Positions 1 to 8,400 of a DNA stretch of 64,000 nucleotides are shown one piece after another. The notes under the pieces are model-generated. The model was not told the DNA's origin. It saw only the letters and a list, made by a program, of their open reading frames with translations, and did not search any database. The DNA is from an uncultured Pseudomonadales bacterium (GTDB taxonomy: Bacteria > Pseudomonadota > Gammaproteobacteria > Pseudomonadales > Azotimanducaceae), in NCBI GenBank assembly GCA_958295875.1, contig OY282379.1, forward strand, positions 3,501,046-3,565,045, written 5' to 3'. Within the stretch, counting starts at the first letter, position 1. The number at the start of each line of letters is the position of its first letter. The position numbers were made by a program, and so were the translations under genes.

Positions 1-703
1 GCAGGATGCGCGTGAGGAGCCCTTCGTGTTCGCTGCAATAGATGCCGTTCACCTTGTTGTAGGCGCACATCACCGTCCACGGCGCCGCCTTGCGCACGGC
101 GATCTCAAAGCCCCGCAGGTAGATTTCGCGCAGCGAGCGCTCATCCACCACCGCATCCACCACCATGCGCCGCGTCTCCTGATTGTTCACGGCAAAGTGC
201 TTGAGGCAGGCGCCGACGCCTTGCGACTGCACCCCCTCCACCAGCGCCGCGGCCAGTTCGCCCGACAGCACGGGATCTTCGGAGAAGTACTCGAAATTGC
301 GCCCGCACAAGGGGTGGCGCTTGATGTTGAGGCCGGGGCCCAGCAGCACATGAACGCCCTGCGCGCGGCACTCGGTGCCGATGGCGGCGCCCACTTCGCG
401 CAACAGGTCCACGTCCCAAGCGCTGGCGAGGGCCGCGGCGGTGGGAAAGCAGGTGGCCGGTTCGGTGTTGCCGAACGCCGGCGCCCCCTTGCCAGTGGCC
501 TTGCGCACGCCGTGGGGGCCATCGGTGAGCAGGATGGCAGGCACGCCAAGCCGCTCCACCCCAGAGGTGTGCCACAAGCCGCTGCCGGAACAGAGGGCGG
601 CTTTTTCGTCCAAGGTCATGCGCGCCACGAGGGCCGCGGCCTGTGTGCCGAATTGGACCGACGTGCCCGGCGTCTCGCCCTCAGGCGCGAGGTCTTCCTT
701 CAT
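1..703 (-). CDS. Beta-glucosidase, glycoside hydrolase family 3 (N-terminal part, runs off the left edge)
   Basis: About 234 residues of the start of a GH3 enzyme are visible and the frame is open to base 1. Family GH3 enzymes remove beta-linked glucose (or related sugars) from oligosaccharide ends with retention. Typical N-domain landmarks are present: MTLDEKAAL near residue 30, [10 protein letters not shown] near 60, a [18 protein letters not shown] block near 125 and the KHFAVNNQE substrate-binding segment near 170. The nucleophile Asp would lie beyond the edge. No signal peptide is seen, so it is probably cytoplasmic. The ATG at 703 is preceded by a GGAGGAA ribosome site. It follows ccoP on the same strand after 63 bp containing GC-rich inverted repeats. 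The family call is secure; the exact sugar is not. Confidence 0.93.
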   Translation of the reverse strand, partial: MKEDLAPEGETPGTSVQFGTQAAALVARMTLDEKAALCSGSGLWHTSGVERLGVPAILLTDGPHGVRKATGKGAPAFGNTEPATCFPTAAALASAWDVDLLREVGAAIGTECRAQGVHVLLGPGLNIKRHPLCGRNFEYFSEDPVLSGELAAALVEGVQSQGVGACLKHFAVNNQETRRMVVDAVVDERSLREIYLRGFEIAVRKAAPWTVMCAYNKVNGIYCSEHEGLLTRIL

Positions 704-766
704 GGTTCCTCCATGTCACGGCGCCAGCCGGCCGGCGCCATCCCGCGCCGGCGCTGCCACGTCGCG

Positions 767-1675
767 TTAGGGCGCATGGTCCGAGCGCGTCAGCCAAGCC
801 ACCAACAAACGCACATGCATGTCATCAAGCCGCCCGTCGAAGGCCGGCATCTCGCCACCGCGGCCGACGGCGATGGTGTGCTCGATGGCTGCCAAGTCCG
901 CACCGTACAGCGTCGCCGCGTCCACCAAGCTCGGCGCGCCCAGCAACGGGTTGCCGCTGCCGTCTGGCCCGTGGCAGGCGACACAGTACTGCATGTACTC
1001 CGCGTGGCCGGCGTGAGTGCTGTCGATGGGTTGGCCAGTGCCGTGCATGGCTGCCGTCAACGCCGTCAACCGCGCCACGCCAGCCTCGCCCAACACGGCT
1101 CGCCAACCCACCATCACAGCGCGACGGCCATCGCGGATGGAGCGCTCGATGTCCGCCGGCGCCCCGCCCCACTGCCAAGCGCCATCCACAAGGTTGGGGA
1201 ACAGCTGCGCCTGCCCTGCGCCATCTTCGCCGTGGCACACGGCGCACTCCCGGTCAAACACACGCTTTGCGGAAGCCATGAGACCGGCGTCTGCCCGCAA
1301 TGCCTCCAATGGCGCCACGGCGATGAGGTCGCGGATGCTGTCGAACTCGGCCTCGTAGGCCGCCATGCGGTCCTCCAGTTCGCCGCCCTGCGACCAGCGC
1401 AACGCGCCGGCGTAACTGCCGAGGCCCGGGTACAGGATGAGGTAGAGCACAGAAAAGGCGAGCGAAGCGAACATCGTCCAAAACCACCACATCGGCGCCG
1501 GATGCGAGCCTTCGCGCAGGTTGCCATCCCACACCGTTTCGTCGCCCTCGGGCTCTTGGGCGGCGGCGCCGAAATACACGCTGTAGATGAGCCACGCCAA
1601 GCCCGCCACGCTCACCGCGGTGACGATGAGAATCCAGCCGGCCCAGAAGTCCGACGGCAGGTCAGCGGCTGGCAT
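767..1675 (-). CDS. ccoP: Cytochrome c oxidase cbb3-type, subunit III (diheme cytochrome CcoP)
   Basis: Passes electrons from soluble cytochromes c to CcoO and the CcoN active site of the high-affinity cbb3 terminal oxidase in the inner membrane. The 302-residue product has an N-terminal FixP-type membrane region (two hydrophobic segments, around residues 10-30 and 62-85) and two periplasmic heme c sites, CAVCHG and CVACHGPDG, the normal CcoP count. I chose the ATG at 1675 (MPAADLPSDFWAGW) because it matches the family start; an upstream in-frame start lies inside ccoQ. It overlaps ccoQ by 14 bp as the last gene of ccoNOQP. No ccoGHIS maturation genes follow; a GH3 gene does. Confidence 0.97.
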   Translation of the reverse strand: MPAADLPSDFWAGWILIVTAVSVAGLAWLIYSVYFGAAAQEPEGDETVWDGNLREGSHPAPMWWFWTMFASLAFSVLYLILYPGLGSYAGALRWSQGGELEDRMAAYEAEFDSIRDLIAVAPLEALRADAGLMASAKRVFDRECAVCHGEDGAGQAQLFPNLVDGAWQWGGAPADIERSIRDGRRAVMVGWRAVLGEAGVARLTALTAAMHGTGQPIDSTHAGHAEYMQYCVACHGPDGSGNPLLGAPSLVDAATLYGADLAAIEHTIAVGRGGEMPAFDGRLDDMHVRLLVAWLTRSDHAP

Positions 1676-1823
1676 CGTCGTCTTGCGCCTCGCCTTCGTC
1701 CTCAAGCGGGATGCGCGCCGTCGCGGCGATGGCCTCGTCCGAGGAACGCCAAAACAGCCACACCGCCAACACCGTGATGAACAGCATGACGAGCATGTCG
1801 CCGGCGAACACGAACCAAGTCAT
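1662..1823 (-). CDS. ccoQ: Cytochrome c oxidase cbb3-type, small subunit CcoQ
   Basis: A 53-residue single-pass membrane protein, MTWFVFAGDMLVMLFITV at the start, then an acidic tail rich in Asp and Glu. CcoQ stabilises the cbb3 complex and its association with CcoP. It is identified by position between ccoO and ccoP, by size and by the hydrophobic helix followed by a WLFWRSS junction; sequence conservation in this family is low. Its ATG overlaps the ccoO stop (ATGA), implying coupled translation, and its end overlaps ccoP. Confidence 0.9.
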   Translation of the reverse strand: MTWFVFAGDMLVMLFITVLAVWLFWRSSDEAIAATARIPLEDEGEAQDDDASR

Positions 1824-2446
1824 CGCGGCGGCGCCCCCGCGCTCGCGCCCAACCCTTGCAGGTACGCGATGAGCGCATCCAATTCCGTGGCGCCGGCGAG
1901 AGCGGCCGGCGCGGCGTCGATTTCGGCATCCGTGTACGGGTGGCCGAGGAAGCGCAGCGCCCTCATGCGCTGCATGATGTCGCCGTCCGCGTCCGCGGCA
2001 CGCCGTTCAAGCCAGGGATAGCCGGGCATGATGGAGTTCGGCACGACGCTGCGCGGGTCCATGAGATGCGCGCGATGCCAGACATCCGTGTAACGCCCGC
2101 CGATGCGATGCAAATCTGGCCCGGTGCGCTTGGAGCCCCACAGGAAGGGCCGGTCGTACGCCGATTCGCCGGCGCGGGAGTACGGGCCGTAACGCCGCAC
2201 TTCCGCCAACAACGGCCGCACCTGCTGCGAATGGCAGGCGCTGCACCCTTCGCGGATGTACACGTCGCGTCCGATCAGCTGCAGCGCGGGATACGGGCGC
2301 GTCGCCGGCGCCGGGGCCACGAGCGAATCCTGGAACACGCTCGGCAGCACCTGCACCAAACCGCCGATGGCGGACACGACCAAGATGCCAAAGGTCAGCA
2401 GCCCGGCATTCGCCTCCAAGCGCCGATGCAGGCCCAAGCCGTCCAT
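1820..2446 (-). CDS. ccoO: Cytochrome c oxidase cbb3-type, subunit II (monoheme cytochrome CcoO)
   Basis: A 208-residue membrane-anchored monoheme cytochrome c that receives electrons from CcoP and delivers them to CcoN. It has an N-terminal transmembrane anchor (around residues 12-35), a heme c motif CSACHSQQVRP near 75, conserved GPDLHRIGGRY and the PNSIMPGYPWL segment carrying the likely Met axial ligand. The ATG at 2446 overlaps the ccoN stop by one base (TGATG), which fixes the start. Length and motif order are as expected for the family. Confidence 0.97.
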   Translation of the reverse strand: MDGLGLHRRLEANAGLLTFGILVVSAIGGLVQVLPSVFQDSLVAPAPATRPYPALQLIGRDVYIREGCSACHSQQVRPLLAEVRRYGPYSRAGESAYDRPFLWGSKRTGPDLHRIGGRYTDVWHRAHLMDPRSVVPNSIMPGYPWLERRAADADGDIMQRMRALRFLGHPYTDAEIDAAPAALAGATELDALIAYLQGLGASAGAPPR

Positions 2447-3900
2447 CAGGCCTCCCCTCGCATCGCCCCGGCCGCGTCCGCCACGCTCGGCGGCGCCACT
2501 GCCACCGTGCAGCGCCCGCGCACCGTCCACCACAAGTTGGCGGCCATGAGCACGGCGCCGGCGAAGAACAACAGGCCGGCCACCAAGCGCAGGGCGTAGT
2601 ACGGCGCCATGCTCGCCATGATGTCCTTGAAGCTGAAGCTGAGCTCGCCGATGTCGTCCAAGGCGAGCCACAGCAACCCTTGCGACACGCCGGCACCCCA
2701 CATGGCGAGGACGTAGAGCATGGTGCCCGCCAAGGCGAGCCAGAAGTGGATGTTGGCCAAGCGCACGCTGCGAAGCGGGGCGCCGACGAGCCGCGGCACC
2801 AGAAAGTAGAACGTGCCGAAGGTAATCATCGCGTTCCAACCCAAGGCGCCGGAATGCACATGGCCGATGGTCCAATCGGTGAAGTGGCTCACCACGTTCA
2901 CGCTGCGGATGGACATCATCGGCCCCTCAAATGTCGCCAAGCCATAGAACGCGAGCGACAGCACGATGAACTTGAGCGCCGGGTCGGTCTTCAGCTTCTG
3001 CCACGCGCCGGCCACGGTCATTACGCCATTCACCATCGTCGCCCACGACGGCGCGAGCAGCACCAAGCTCATCACCATGCCCAACGACTGCACCCATTCC
3101 GGAATGGCGCTGTAGTGCAGGTGGTGCGGCCCGGCCCAGATGTAGCTGTAAGTGAAGGCCCAGAACGCCAAGATGGAGAGCCGATAGCTCCAAATCGGCC
3201 GGTCGGCCTGCTTCGGCAGGAAGTAATACAACATGCCGAGAAAGCCGCCGGTGAGCAGAAAGCCCACCGCGTTGTGCCCGTACCACCACTGCACGATGGC
3301 GTCTTGGGCGCCGGCGAACAGCGAGTAAGACTTGGACAATGTCACCGGCACGGCCAAGCTGTTGACGATGTGCAGCATGGCGATGACGATGATGAGTGCG
3401 CCGTAGAACCAGTTGGACACGTAGATGGGCCGCACCGCGCGGCGGGCAATGGTGAGGAAGAAGACGACGCCGAAGCTCACCCACACGATGGCGATGGCGA
3501 TGTCGAAGGGCCACTCCAATTCCGCGTATTCCTTGCCCCCGGTCCAACCGGCGAGCAGCGAGGCGCCGCCGGCAGCCACGCCGAGCTGCCAAGCAACGGC
3601 GCAGAACCAAGCGAGCCGCGGCAGCGCCAGCGGCACATGGCAGGTGCGCTGCACGCTGTAGAACGCGGTGCCCATGAGCGCCGAGACGCCGAAGCCGAAG
3701 ATCACGGCGTTGGTGTGCAGCGCCCGCAAGCGGCCATAGGAGAGCGCCGGCCAGCCAAAATCCAGCGTTGGCCACACCAACTCCGCGGCGATGTACACCC
3801 CGGCGGCCATGCCGACCAGCGCCCAGATGACAGAGCAGAAGACGAGTGCCCGCACCACCGGGTCGTGGTAGCGCAACGCTGCTCCCGCTGGCGCGTTCAC
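2446..3900 (-). CDS. ccoN: Cytochrome c oxidase cbb3-type, catalytic subunit I CcoN
   Basis: The 484-residue heme-copper oxidase subunit that reduces oxygen to water with two b-type hemes and CuB, and pumps protons. About twelve transmembrane segments are visible. Conserved residues include the early low-spin heme His (LRALHTNAVIFGF), the CuB segment QWWYGHNAVGF, the following GPHHLHYSAIP, and HFTDWTIGHVHSG carrying heme-ligand histidines. I start it at the GTG at 3900, which overlaps the upstream Yip1 gene stop (GTGTGA); an open extension to 4071 lies inside that gene and has no CcoN character. First oxidase gene of the operon. Confidence 0.97.
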   Translation of the reverse strand: MNAPAGAALRYHDPVVRALVFCSVIWALVGMAAGVYIAAELVWPTLDFGWPALSYGRLRALHTNAVIFGFGVSALMGTAFYSVQRTCHVPLALPRLAWFCAVAWQLGVAAGGASLLAGWTGGKEYAELEWPFDIAIAIVWVSFGVVFFLTIARRAVRPIYVSNWFYGALIIVIAMLHIVNSLAVPVTLSKSYSLFAGAQDAIVQWWYGHNAVGFLLTGGFLGMLYYFLPKQADRPIWSYRLSILAFWAFTYSYIWAGPHHLHYSAIPEWVQSLGMVMSLVLLAPSWATMVNGVMTVAGAWQKLKTDPALKFIVLSLAFYGLATFEGPMMSIRSVNVVSHFTDWTIGHVHSGALGWNAMITFGTFYFLVPRLVGAPLRSVRLANIHFWLALAGTMLYVLAMWGAGVSQGLLWLALDDIGELSFSFKDIMASMAPYYALRLVAGLLFFAGAVLMAANLWWTVRGRCTVAVAPPSVADAAGAMRGEA

Positions 3901-4511
3901 ACGCCGATGGCCGGTCCGATGCCGCTGGCCCAGAGCGCCACGCTCACGCACAGCAGCGTCACCGCCCCCACCAACAGGCAGCCCACCAACGCCGAGGCCA
4001 TCAACATGCCCCGCTCCGGCCCGGTGCCGAGCACCGTCGGCAGCCCCGCGTAGAGCAGGTAGAGGCTCCACAACAACGCTGGAATGAGCGCAAGCACATT
4101 GACGAACACGTGGGGAAAGAGATGCACGGCGCTGGCGATGACCAGTGGCGTGGCGACCAGCGCCACCAACGCCAAGTGCGCCCCCAAGGCGTCACGCCCG
4201 CCATAGGTGGCGGCCATCCAACGCGACACGGCCGCGGTGCTGGTGAGGCCGACGAGCAGCGCCAAGAAATAGCCCATGGCGATGAGCGTCAGCGTCTCCT
4301 GAGGCAGCCGCAGCGGTTCTCCCGCGCCCAAGCGCCAGCCGAAGAGGGAACTGCCGACGAACACGAACACCGCCGGCGCGAGCGCGAGCCACAGGATGTG
4401 CTTGAAGAGGATGCGGGCGGGATCCGGCGTGGCCGCCGCGAGCTCCGCAAAGGTGCACTGCGGGGCAAACAAGGCCCCGAGCGGAAACCATGACGATGGC
4501 AGCGTTCGCAT
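3897..4511 (-). CDS. Yip1-domain integral membrane protein upstream of ccoN
   Basis: A 204-residue protein with five or so predicted membrane helices, resembling the bacterial Yip1 (PF04893) family: an opening FAPQCTFAELAAATPDP segment, then ILFKHILWLALAPAVFVFVG and repeated Leu/Ala-rich helices. Function of bacterial members is unknown. It overlaps the GTG start of ccoN by 4 bp, so it is very likely co-transcribed with the oxidase genes and may assist membrane insertion or assembly; that role is inference from position only. I see no FNR/Anr-type TTGAT-N4-ATCAA box in the short upstream gap. Confidence 0.75.
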   Translation of the reverse strand: MRTLPSSWFPLGALFAPQCTFAELAAATPDPARILFKHILWLALAPAVFVFVGSSLFGWRLGAGEPLRLPQETLTLIAMGYFLALLVGLTSTAAVSRWMAATYGGRDALGAHLALVALVATPLVIASAVHLFPHVFVNVLALIPALLWSLYLLYAGLPTVLGTGPERGMLMASALVGCLLVGAVTLLCVSVALWASGIGPAIGV

Positions 4512-4573
4512 CCTTTTCGGCGTGGCTACCCTTACGTTCGCTAGCTACGCATGATAACCCCAACGCCCGGCCC

Positions 4574-4608
4574 GAAGCGCCGGCCGGCGGTCCGCCAGCC
4601 GGCGCTTC
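4574..4608. terminator. Strong hairpin between the TonB-receptor gene and the Yip1-cco operon
   Basis: Inverted repeat GAAGCGCCGGC ... GCCGGCGCTTC (11-bp arms) with a further GGCGG/CCGCC pairing inside. It starts 7 bp after the TonB-receptor stop, where a terminator is expected. There is no clear T-run on the minus-strand side, so termination may not be purely intrinsic. Confidence 0.55.
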
Positions 4609-4614
4609 GCGCCC

Positions 4615-6897
4615 TCAAATCGACACGCGGATGCCTGCCTCCAGCGTGCGGCCAGGGCGCGGCGCCAAGTCCTTGATGAAGGACACATGGTCGCGCTGCT
4701 CGTCGTCCGTGAGGTTGCGGCCCTGCACGAAGAAGGAGATGTTCGAGCGGCCCGCCGACAAACGGTAGCTGGCGTCGAAACGCAGATCCTCGTAGGCGTC
4801 CGTGGGCAGTTCCAAAGGCGCCACGTCATCTTGGCTGGCGGAGCGCAGGTAGTCGATGCCGACGAAGAAGCGCCCGTTGTCAACGTCGAGGCCGAAGCCA
4901 CCCCGGGACGGCGGAATGCGCGGCAGGTTGTCGTTGCCATCGACGTCGAGTTCCGCTGCCACCACATCGAACATGAAGCGCAAATCGCCATGCCAATCGC
5001 CCCGCTCCCACACATGGAAGGTGGCCTCGAAATCCAGCCCGGTGAAGGTGGCGTCCGCTTGGCTGAAACGGAGCACCGCCAAGCCGTCTTGCTCGTCTCC
5101 GGTGAGCGTTTGATGGATGAAGTCGCGGAAGTGGCGGCGATAGGCCGTGGCGCGCGCCACGATGCGCTCGCTCTGATACTCGGCCTTGGCGGACAGGCTC
5201 GCTGCCTGCTCTGGGTCTAAGGACGGGTCACCCAGCTCGAAGTTGCGCGTGGCCAAATGGGCGCCGTTGGAATAGAGCTCCTCGGCAATCGGCGCCCGCG
5301 AAGACAGGTCGCCGAGCAGCGACAGACGCCAAGCGTCGCTCACTGGCGCGATGATGCCAGCGGATGCCGCGTAGGCCGTGAAGCTCCGCCGCGGGCCAGA
5401 CGCGCGCGCCGATGGCTCGTGGCTCATGCGCTCCAAGCGCAAGCCGCTCTCTAGCTGCAACGCGCCGAGGCCCCGCTCCCCGGCCCAGAACAGCGCGGTG
5501 GAGCTTGAGTCCACCGGCGGTACGAAAGCCTCCTCGCCCAACGCGGAGAACTCGCGCCGGACTAGATGCAGGCCGTAGGCGTTGCGCCACGCGCCGGCCG
5601 CATCCTGCCGGAGCTCGATGCGCCCGTCATAGGCATCGTTGGCGAAGGTTGTGCCGACGTCGCCACTCGGCTCGATTTCCGCGTGCTCGTAGTCGTTGTA
5701 GCCGATGCGGGCGCTGAGGCTATCGAAGTTGCCGAAGGGCGCATCGAAGCCAAACTCAACGCTGACGCGCTGCTGCTTCATGTCGAGCCAAGCGTTGCCG
5801 CCTTCCTCGCCATGCTCCGCTTCGTCTTCGTCCTCGTCTTCGTGATGCTCCTCTTCGGCCTCCTCGTGGCCGTGTTCGTGGCCGCCCGGCAGCCCGTAGT
5901 CGCCATCCATGCGGCTGAATGAGATGCCGGCAAAGCCGTGCTCGCCAACAAACGACAGCCCGGCGGCGGCGCCGCGCACCGTGTAGTCGCTGCCCGGCAA
6001 GCGGCCATGCGCCGGCGCCTCATCTTCGTGCTCGTCCTCATCGCCATCCTCGTGATGGTCGTCGCCGTCCTCATCGCCGTCTTCGTGGTGATCGTCGCCG
6101 TCGTCGTCATGATCTTCTTGCTCGGCGTCGCGTTCTGCCGCTTCCTGCGCCATCAAGCGAGAGGATTCGGCGAAGCCGGGAATGGCGTAGTCTTCCGCTC
6201 GCCGCCGAAAGCCATCCACATGCCACACCAAGCGCCCGACGGCGCCGTCCATGCGCAGGGCCGCCGCTGTGCCGTCGCCGTTGTCGTTGCCACGCACCTC
6301 AAGCCGGGCGCCGAAATTGTCATCGGGCACCGTGTTGGCGATGCGGCCGGTTTCCACGTTCACCACGCCGCCGATGGCGCCAGACCCATACAGCAGCGTG
6401 CTCGGCCCCTTCAACACTTCCACCCGCTCCGCCACGAAGGATTCCACCGTCACCATGTGGTCTGAACTGGTGACGGACACATCGAGGGTGTCCGAGCGGT
6501 CTTCCAACATGCGCACGCGGGCGCCCGCCAAGCCGTGAATGACCGGCCGCCCGGCCGCCTCGCCGAAGGAGCTCAACCGCACGCCGGGCAACCGCTCCAC
6601 GGTCGCGCCGATGTTGGCGCCGCGCGCTTGATCGAGGGCTGCGCCGGCAAGCACTTGGGCCGGTTGCGCCAAGCCAGTGTCAGAGAGTGGATGCGCCGTC
6701 ACCACAACTTCTTCGTAGCGATCGGGGGGTTGGTCGGCGGACGGCTCCGCGTCCTCGCCGGCGGCGAACGCCGGCAAGCCGCACAGGCAAACAAGCCAAG
6801 CACCCGGGCAAAGGCAGCGCCGACGCACCGCTCTGGCACGGCTAGGGCCACACAAACACGCGAGCCAAGCGCTCGGGCAACGACAAACATGGAACAT
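4615..6897 (-). CDS. TonB-dependent outer-membrane receptor with Asp/His-rich insertions (ZnuD-like)
   Basis: A 760-residue receptor: signal peptide ending near AFA, a TonB box-like EEVVVTAHP, a plug domain (RVEVLKGPSTLLYGSGAIGG) and a beta-barrel ending in a strand-like C-terminus. Two long acidic/His tracts occur in extracellular-loop positions, around residues 235-275 and 310-345, built of Asp, Glu and His only. Such loops in ZnuD-type receptors capture zinc, so a zinc (or other divalent metal) uptake role is likely; the exact metal is inferred. I start at the ATG at 6897 because a GGGAG ribosome site precedes it and a signal peptide follows; the open frame extends to 7116 without receptor features. 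Follows the small CxxC membrane gene in the same direction. Confidence 0.9.
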   Translation of the reverse strand: MFHVCRCPSAWLACLCGPSRARAVRRRCLCPGAWLVCLCGLPAFAAGEDAEPSADQPPDRYEEVVVTAHPLSDTGLAQPAQVLAGAALDQARGANIGATVERLPGVRLSSFGEAAGRPVIHGLAGARVRMLEDRSDTLDVSVTSSDHMVTVESFVAERVEVLKGPSTLLYGSGAIGGVVNVETGRIANTVPDDNFGARLEVRGNDNGDGTAAALRMDGAVGRLVWHVDGFRRRAEDYAIPGFAESSRLMAQEAAERDAEQEDHDDDGDDHHEDGDEDGDDHHEDGDEDEHEDEAPAHGRLPGSDYTVRGAAAGLSFVGEHGFAGISFSRMDGDYGLPGGHEHGHEEAEEEHHEDEDEDEAEHGEEGGNAWLDMKQQRVSVEFGFDAPFGNFDSLSARIGYNDYEHAEIEPSGDVGTTFANDAYDGRIELRQDAAGAWRNAYGLHLVRREFSALGEEAFVPPVDSSSTALFWAGERGLGALQLESGLRLERMSHEPSARASGPRRSFTAYAASAGIIAPVSDAWRLSLLGDLSSRAPIAEELYSNGAHLATRNFELGDPSLDPEQAASLSAKAEYQSERIVARATAYRRHFRDFIHQTLTGDEQDGLAVLRFSQADATFTGLDFEATFHVWERGDWHGDLRFMFDVVAAELDVDGNDNLPRIPPSRGGFGLDVDNGRFFVGIDYLRSASQDDVAPLELPTDAYEDLRFDASYRLSAGRSNISFFVQGRNLTDDEQRDHVSFIKDLAPRPGRTLEAGIRVSI

Positions 6898-6953
6898 TGG
6901 GAACTCCCACAAGCAAAACAACGTGTTACCCCGCGAGACAGCGGGGTTGCCAG

Positions 6954-7250
6954 TTAGGTGCTGAGAGAGTGCGGCGGTGCCCGAATGGCTGGGGCCAACA
7001 GCGCCGCGCCCACCGCGGCGGGGGTGGCGCGTGGCGTGGCAAGGCGGGCCACCGTGGTGGTCCGCGGTGGCGGGAGGACGGCGCTGCCCAAGCCTTCTGG
7101 GGCGCCCGACGCGCAAACGGCGCAGACGGGTTCGCCAACTTGATGCAGGCTCGCTTCATGCTCGATGAGCAAAGCGCCACCGAGCAGCAGCAATGCGACG
7201 CTGCCGAGGCCGATGCGCTTGCGCGCCGCCCATGACATTGCCGACAACAT
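6954..7250 (-). CDS. Small membrane-anchored protein with CxxC motif, upstream of the metal receptor
   Basis: A 98-residue product: basic N-terminus, one hydrophobic segment (GLGSVALLLLGGALL), then EHEASLHQ and VCAVCASG. This layout (a helix, His/Glu, then CxxC) is typical of short DUF2946-like proteins next to metal-regulated TonB receptors. Metal sensing or periplasmic buffering is conceivable but unproven. The likely start is the ATG at 7250; a second ATG at 7238 is possible. 56 bp separate it from the receptor start. A weak imperfect palindrome (GCAATATGTCGC, 7284-7298 area) lies upstream where a metal-responsive operator could sit. Confidence 0.6.
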   Translation of the reverse strand: MLSAMSWAARKRIGLGSVALLLLGGALLIEHEASLHQVGEPVCAVCASGAPEGLGSAVLPPPRTTTVARLATPRATPAAVGAALLAPAIRAPPHSLST

Positions 7251-7327
7251 CGCAGCCACCCTAGGTGCCTTCCCGCGAAGCCGCAATATGTCGCATTCGG
7301 CGGGCAATGACAACCGCGGGTGCGGGA

Positions 7328-7465
7328 TCAGACCCGCGCACCCGCGTCGATTTGCGCCCGGCGAGCCTCCCACGCCCGCTGCAGATTCAACCAGAACTGT
7401 GCAGTCGCTTCGAAGTAGCGGCCGAGGCGGAGGGCCATGGCGGCCGTGACACCGCGCTCTCCGTT
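7328..7465 (-). pseudogene. HigA-type antitoxin, C-terminal remnant
   Basis: The last about 44 residues match the end of HigA family antitoxins: a GERGVTA turn, then ALRLGRYF, FWLNLQ and a basic Ala/Arg-rich tail. The N-terminal DNA-binding helices normally preceding this are missing; upstream the frame reads unrelated sequence. No HigB toxin is adjacent. I read it as a truncated, probably non-functional toxin-antitoxin relic. Confidence 0.65.
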
Positions 7466-7542
7466 AGGCCGGCTCGCTGCCGGGCGTAGCGCAGCGTGCT
7501 GGCGCTCACAGATGCCGAGCGGTCCGGGTCGGTATCGGTCAT
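7461..7542 (-). pseudogene. N-terminal scrap of a second regulator (XRE/ImmA-type)
   Basis: From the ATG at 7542 this frame reads about 27 residues including STLRYARQRAGLT, resembling the opening of helix-turn-helix/ImmA-type regulators (LRWARERAGLS). It runs into the HigA remnant near 7463 in a different frame, so two broken genes appear fused by a deletion. Short match, modest confidence. Confidence 0.35.
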
Positions 7543-7699
7543 CACCGTTACTTGGTGTTGCCAATGTTGTTGGGTTCATGCACCGCGCTAGTGTGGCGCA
7601 AGCCGCGCACCTAGGGCAAACGACCACGCAGCTTGCCGTGTACGACATGTGGCCACTAGCGTCATGCAGCCCCTGAAGCCAGCGTCAGCCTCGCCGTCG

Positions 7700-7899
7700 C
7701 GATAGCCGGCCTCGCGCCACGCCTTCACCCGCGTCCGAATGGCATTGACGAGCGGAATCTCCACGAACACGCCAGGATCATCGAACGACCGTGAGTCCTC
7801 GGACGCCACGACGTAGCCGGCCGTACGCCGTCCCTCCGCCAAATCGAACGTGCGCGTGGCGCGGTTGTAGCGCCAGTGCTTTGCGGGTTCTCCGACAGG
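7700..7899 (-). pseudogene. Fragment of a DEAD/DEAH restriction-type helicase (BPTD_3080/Res-like)
   Basis: About 65 residues (GEPAKHWRY, AEGRRTAGY, then VNAIRTRVKAWREAGY) match a region near the N-terminus of large restriction-associated helicases, where EPxRHW, EGRRPA and LVNxIRxxVxxWR-GY occur in this order. The helicase motifs that should follow are absent and the sequence downstream is unrelated. The open frame is 7588-8004 but only this part looks homologous. Likely a relic of a restriction system. Confidence 0.6.
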
Positions 7900-8099
7900 G
7901 CAGAGTTCGCCAGCGGCGCATTCGTATCTGCGCCGTTCCTCGCATGGTTCGGCATACTGGCGCTGTCGCAGAGAGACAAAAGGCGGCGGATAGCCACTGA
8001 CCAAGATGCCGCGAAACGGTCTAGACGAAGCCCAAGAGAAGTTCGTCTGCTACATCCGCGGGCATGGCGTTGGCGACGCCTGTGGGTGGGTTGGTGAGA

Positions 8100-8225
8100 G
8101 GCCACCTGTTTGGCAGGTGATCTGCGATGTGCTTACCACCAGACCCCGCCACGGGGCGATCACTGAGTACCGTACATGGCAGTTAGAGTGTAAACACGGT
8201 ATCCGAGGCAAGGGATACGGTGGCG
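8100..8225. other. Cluster of three small hairpins in AT-richer spacer
   Basis: Between two defence-gene relics: CACCTG/CAGGTG at 8103-8119 (5-base loop), CCCCG/CGGGG at 8144-8156 (3-base loop) and GTATCC/GGATAC at 8199-8218. The surrounding bases to about 8400 are visibly less GC-rich than neighbours. No gene is supported here; a short frame from 8264 with a purine-rich leader is not convincing. Confidence 0.4.
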
Positions 8226-8400
8226 AACGGTCACCCCACGGCTAAGGAAAGAGGTGGGCAAAATGGCAGATGGATGGAACGCATTGAGGGAGAACCTGAG
8301 CGCTTGCCAGACTGTGCTGTGTGCAGGGATGAAGCCGCGAAGTGGTGTGAAAAGAGAGAAAAAGACGCGAAACGACAGAGGAAGAAGGAGGTTAGCGCCG

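Noticed and set aside
26..1777. A 583-codon plus-strand frame at the left edge
   Set aside because: It runs antisense to the GH3 start and ccoP, which have clear motifs and ribosome sites.
2680..4053. A 457-codon plus-strand frame opposite ccoN
   Set aside because: Composition is His/Arg/Gly-biased with no recognisable domain; ccoN is certain on the other strand.
7284..7298. Possible Zur box before the CxxC gene
   Set aside because: The palindrome is too imperfect to claim; kept only as a place to look.
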